DNA of 41,035 nucleotides from Muribaculaceae bacterium (GTDB lineage: Bacteria > Bacteroidota > Bacteroidia > Bacteroidales > Muribaculaceae). A program made the position numbers and the translations under genes. Under the pieces are notes generated by a model. That model ran no database searches. It had not been told where the DNA came from and saw only the letters and a program-made list of their open reading frames with translations. Location of the stretch: the NCBI GenBank assembly GCA_029060625.1, contig JAIDTO010000217.1, positions 1 to 41,035 of the forward strand. The letters run 5' to 3'. Positions 39,669 to 41,035 of the stretch are shown piece after piece (position 1 is the first letter of the stretch; each line of letters begins with the position of its first letter).

Positions 39669-41035
39669 CCGACTTTCAACGCAAGTGCAGACTTCATGAC
39701 ACCATAAGGAGTCTTGACTACATAAAGACCTTTTTCAATGCCGGACAACCCTGAGGCTGCTCCGGCATATCTTTTTACACCGGTCAGATCAAACACCTCA
39801 ACGAAATCATCGGGAAGCAGCAACGAACCGGGTGTGGGGACAGACTCAACGCCACCTGATGCAAGAGCAAGACGAAGTCCCTGCACAGGGTCAAAATATC
39901 CATTTGCATTATGGGGATCCTCCGGATCAGGGATGTCAAGACGGTTAGACTCAGCAATTATCCGCTGAATATCATGCACTGACAAGTCTGGGACAGCCTC
40001 AAGCCAAGTGGCTATATATCCGGCAACGTAGGGAGACGACATCGACGTGCCACCCTGGTCTATCCATGAAGTGCCAGCCTGCCTAAGATGCGGAGTATAG
40101 GGATAAAGCTCGAGATAGGGACGACTCACAGCCGACATAAGAGTGGCTCCGGGAGCTACCGTAGTTGGCAACACGCGGGAGTCTCGCAAAGTGCCATAAC
40201 TGCTGTAACGTACAGTTGCGCCCGACTCATAGTCAGTAGACTGCCAACTAATATCATTGTCATCAAACCCTACAGGAGCCGAGACCGGAACTGAATCTCG
40301 GTTTCCGTACATTCCTACACTAATTACGTTGAAGCCACATGCAAGGTCGCTTACAGAGCGGAGAGTCGAAGGCGCTGGGTTTCCTGACATAGCAGTCAGT
40401 CGGGTATATGTGCCATCAGAATAGATCTCAACATCGTTGCCAGGCTCACCTGTGGCTTTCAAGACAAGCACATATCTTGCCCACGGGCCATCAGAGGCTT
40501 GTTCTTCAGATAAAAAGTCGTAGCTCAAGACAGAATGATGGCGACCGTTTTCTGCATCTACCTCACCTTCCACCACCAACTCTCCCTTGAATGGAAAAGA
40601 ATCAGCTTCTGATCCGGAGCCATCCCAAACGTATGAAACCGGCATATCACCATTGATGGTGACAGGCTCAAGCCAATTCGTGACACTTCTTTGATTGGTA
40701 TCATACAGGCCGAGGGATATGGATAGGGGAGCGGAGGAACCACTCCAAATATCAGTGGCACCATACATGTGGTACTGATCCCAGCTCTTGTTGCCTAAAC
40801 GTACAGATACCGAACTACGATCAGGGCTAAGCTCAGATTGAAGAAAATTCAAGTGCGCACCCTCGTTTCCGGACGATAACACAATCACAGCCTCCTCAGC
40901 ACACATGTCAAGATACTGAGAGAATAGTGAACTGCCGTCATGCGGCCCCGTGTAGCTTCCAACTGAGATATTGATTACAGCAGGTTTGCCGACCTCCTTT
41001 GCATAATCTATAATATCTTCTACGCCTGCCAAAAG
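39665..41035 (-). CDS. subtilisin-like (S8) serine protease with T9SS-like C-terminal tail, partial
   Basis: About 457 residues are visible and the 5' part lies beyond the right edge. The piece contains the S8 strand PAVINISVGSYTGPHDG, the oxyanion Asn in VLSSGNEGAH and the catalytic Ser in QGGTSMSSPYVAGYIATWL; the Asp and His of the triad must lie outside the window. Between them is an inserted beta-rich region (about 90-260) with a lectin- or P-domain-like look. The C-terminus (VEVFDLTGVKRYAGAAS, then IEKGLYVVKTPYG) matches a type A sorting domain of the type IX secretion system, so the enzyme is likely exported through T9SS and attached to or released from the surface. The stop codon overlaps the end of the convergent Ig-like lipoprotein gene by 4 bases. 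Confidence 0.88.
   Translation of the reverse strand, partial: LLAGVEDIIDYAKEVGKPAVINISVGSYTGPHDGSSLFSQYLDMCAEEAVIVLSSGNEGAHLNFLQSELSPDRSSVSVRLGNKSWDQYHMYGATDIWSGSSAPLSISLGLYDTNQRSVTNWLEPVTINGDMPVSYVWDGSGSEADSFPFKGELVVEGEVDAENGRHHSVLSYDFLSEEQASDGPWARYVLVLKATGEPGNDVEIYSDGTYTRLTAMSGNPAPSTLRSVSDLACGFNVISVGMYGNRDSVPVSAPVGFDDNDISWQSTDYESGATVRYSSYGTLRDSRVLPTTVAPGATLMSAVSRPYLELYPYTPHLRQAGTSWIDQGGTSMSSPYVAGYIATWLEAVPDLSVHDIQRIIAESNRLDIPDPEDPHNANGYFDPVQGLRLALASGGVESVPTPGSLLLPDDFVEVFDLTGVKRYAGAASGLSGIEKGLYVVKTPYGVMKSALALKVG

Overview
The window looks like a chromosomal segment of an intestinal-type Bacteroidales bacterium (Muribaculaceae-like is my guess). What I see directly: Bacteroidetes-type promoters (-7 box TAnnTTTG), fimbrillin (Mfa-like) lipoproteins, BspA-type leucine-rich-repeat proteins, an M64-type peptidase, outer-membrane beta-barrels and a T9SS-like C-terminal tail on a subtilase. 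No rRNA, tRNA, CRISPR array, transposase or integrase was recognised.

Region 1 (1-4900) is accessory DNA. It holds the tail of a gene, an acidic helical protein, a YkvA/DUF1232 protein, two small membrane proteins of the same layout, two paralogous small zinc-ribbon proteins, an unrecognised Cys-containing protein flanked by imperfect 37-nt direct repeats, a PIN-domain toxin with its antitoxin, and the scar of a deleted YefM-YoeB toxin-antitoxin pair that still has its operator and promoter. A perfect 24-bp inverted repeat closes it.

Region 2 (5000-15523, + strand) is one probable operon of eight genes: a fimbrillin lipoprotein; a 1178-residue fusion of fimbrillin, LRR, BACON-like and M64 peptidase parts; another fimbrillin lipoprotein; an NTF2-like membrane-anchored protein; a secreted PEGA-like protein; an LRR lipoprotein; a tail-anchored Ser/Thr-kinase-like protein without a clear Gly loop; and a putative DNA-binding protein. 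A convergent LRR lipoprotein gene (15549-16649) and a truncated AlbA/RecG-like ATPase pseudogene with two in-frame TAG stops (16888-17838) follow.

Region 3 (18265-31674, - strand) is the most striking part: twelve tightly packed genes. In order of transcription they encode an FHA protein with repeated TV motifs, a membrane Ser/Thr kinase with a periplasmic repeat region, a soluble Ser/Thr kinase, a membrane PP2C phosphatase with a periplasmic coiled coil, an FHA-TM protein, an FHA-FHA-TM-trypsin-like protease, a WG-repeat protein, an outer-membrane barrel, a lipoprotein, an S41 protease lipoprotein, a secreted beta-rich protein and an SH3b-barrel protein. I infer a phosphorylation circuit linking cytoplasmic kinases, phosphatase and FHA readers to envelope proteases and outer-membrane proteins. 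It resembles the threonine-phosphorylation branch of type VI secretion, but no secretion genes are present.

Region 4 (31675-33170) has no convincing protein gene. It starts with two copies of a palindrome around an AT-rich stretch and overlapping divergent promoter-like boxes, holds several hairpins and short repeats, and ends in a good intrinsic terminator, so an RNA product is possible.

Region 5 (33171-41035) looks like core chromosome: a small hypothetical gene, a HAD-phosphatase/3-dehydroquinate synthase fusion, a YbhN-type membrane protein, an acidic single-pass membrane protein, a large Ig-like lipoprotein, and a convergent subtilisin-like protease cut by the right edge.
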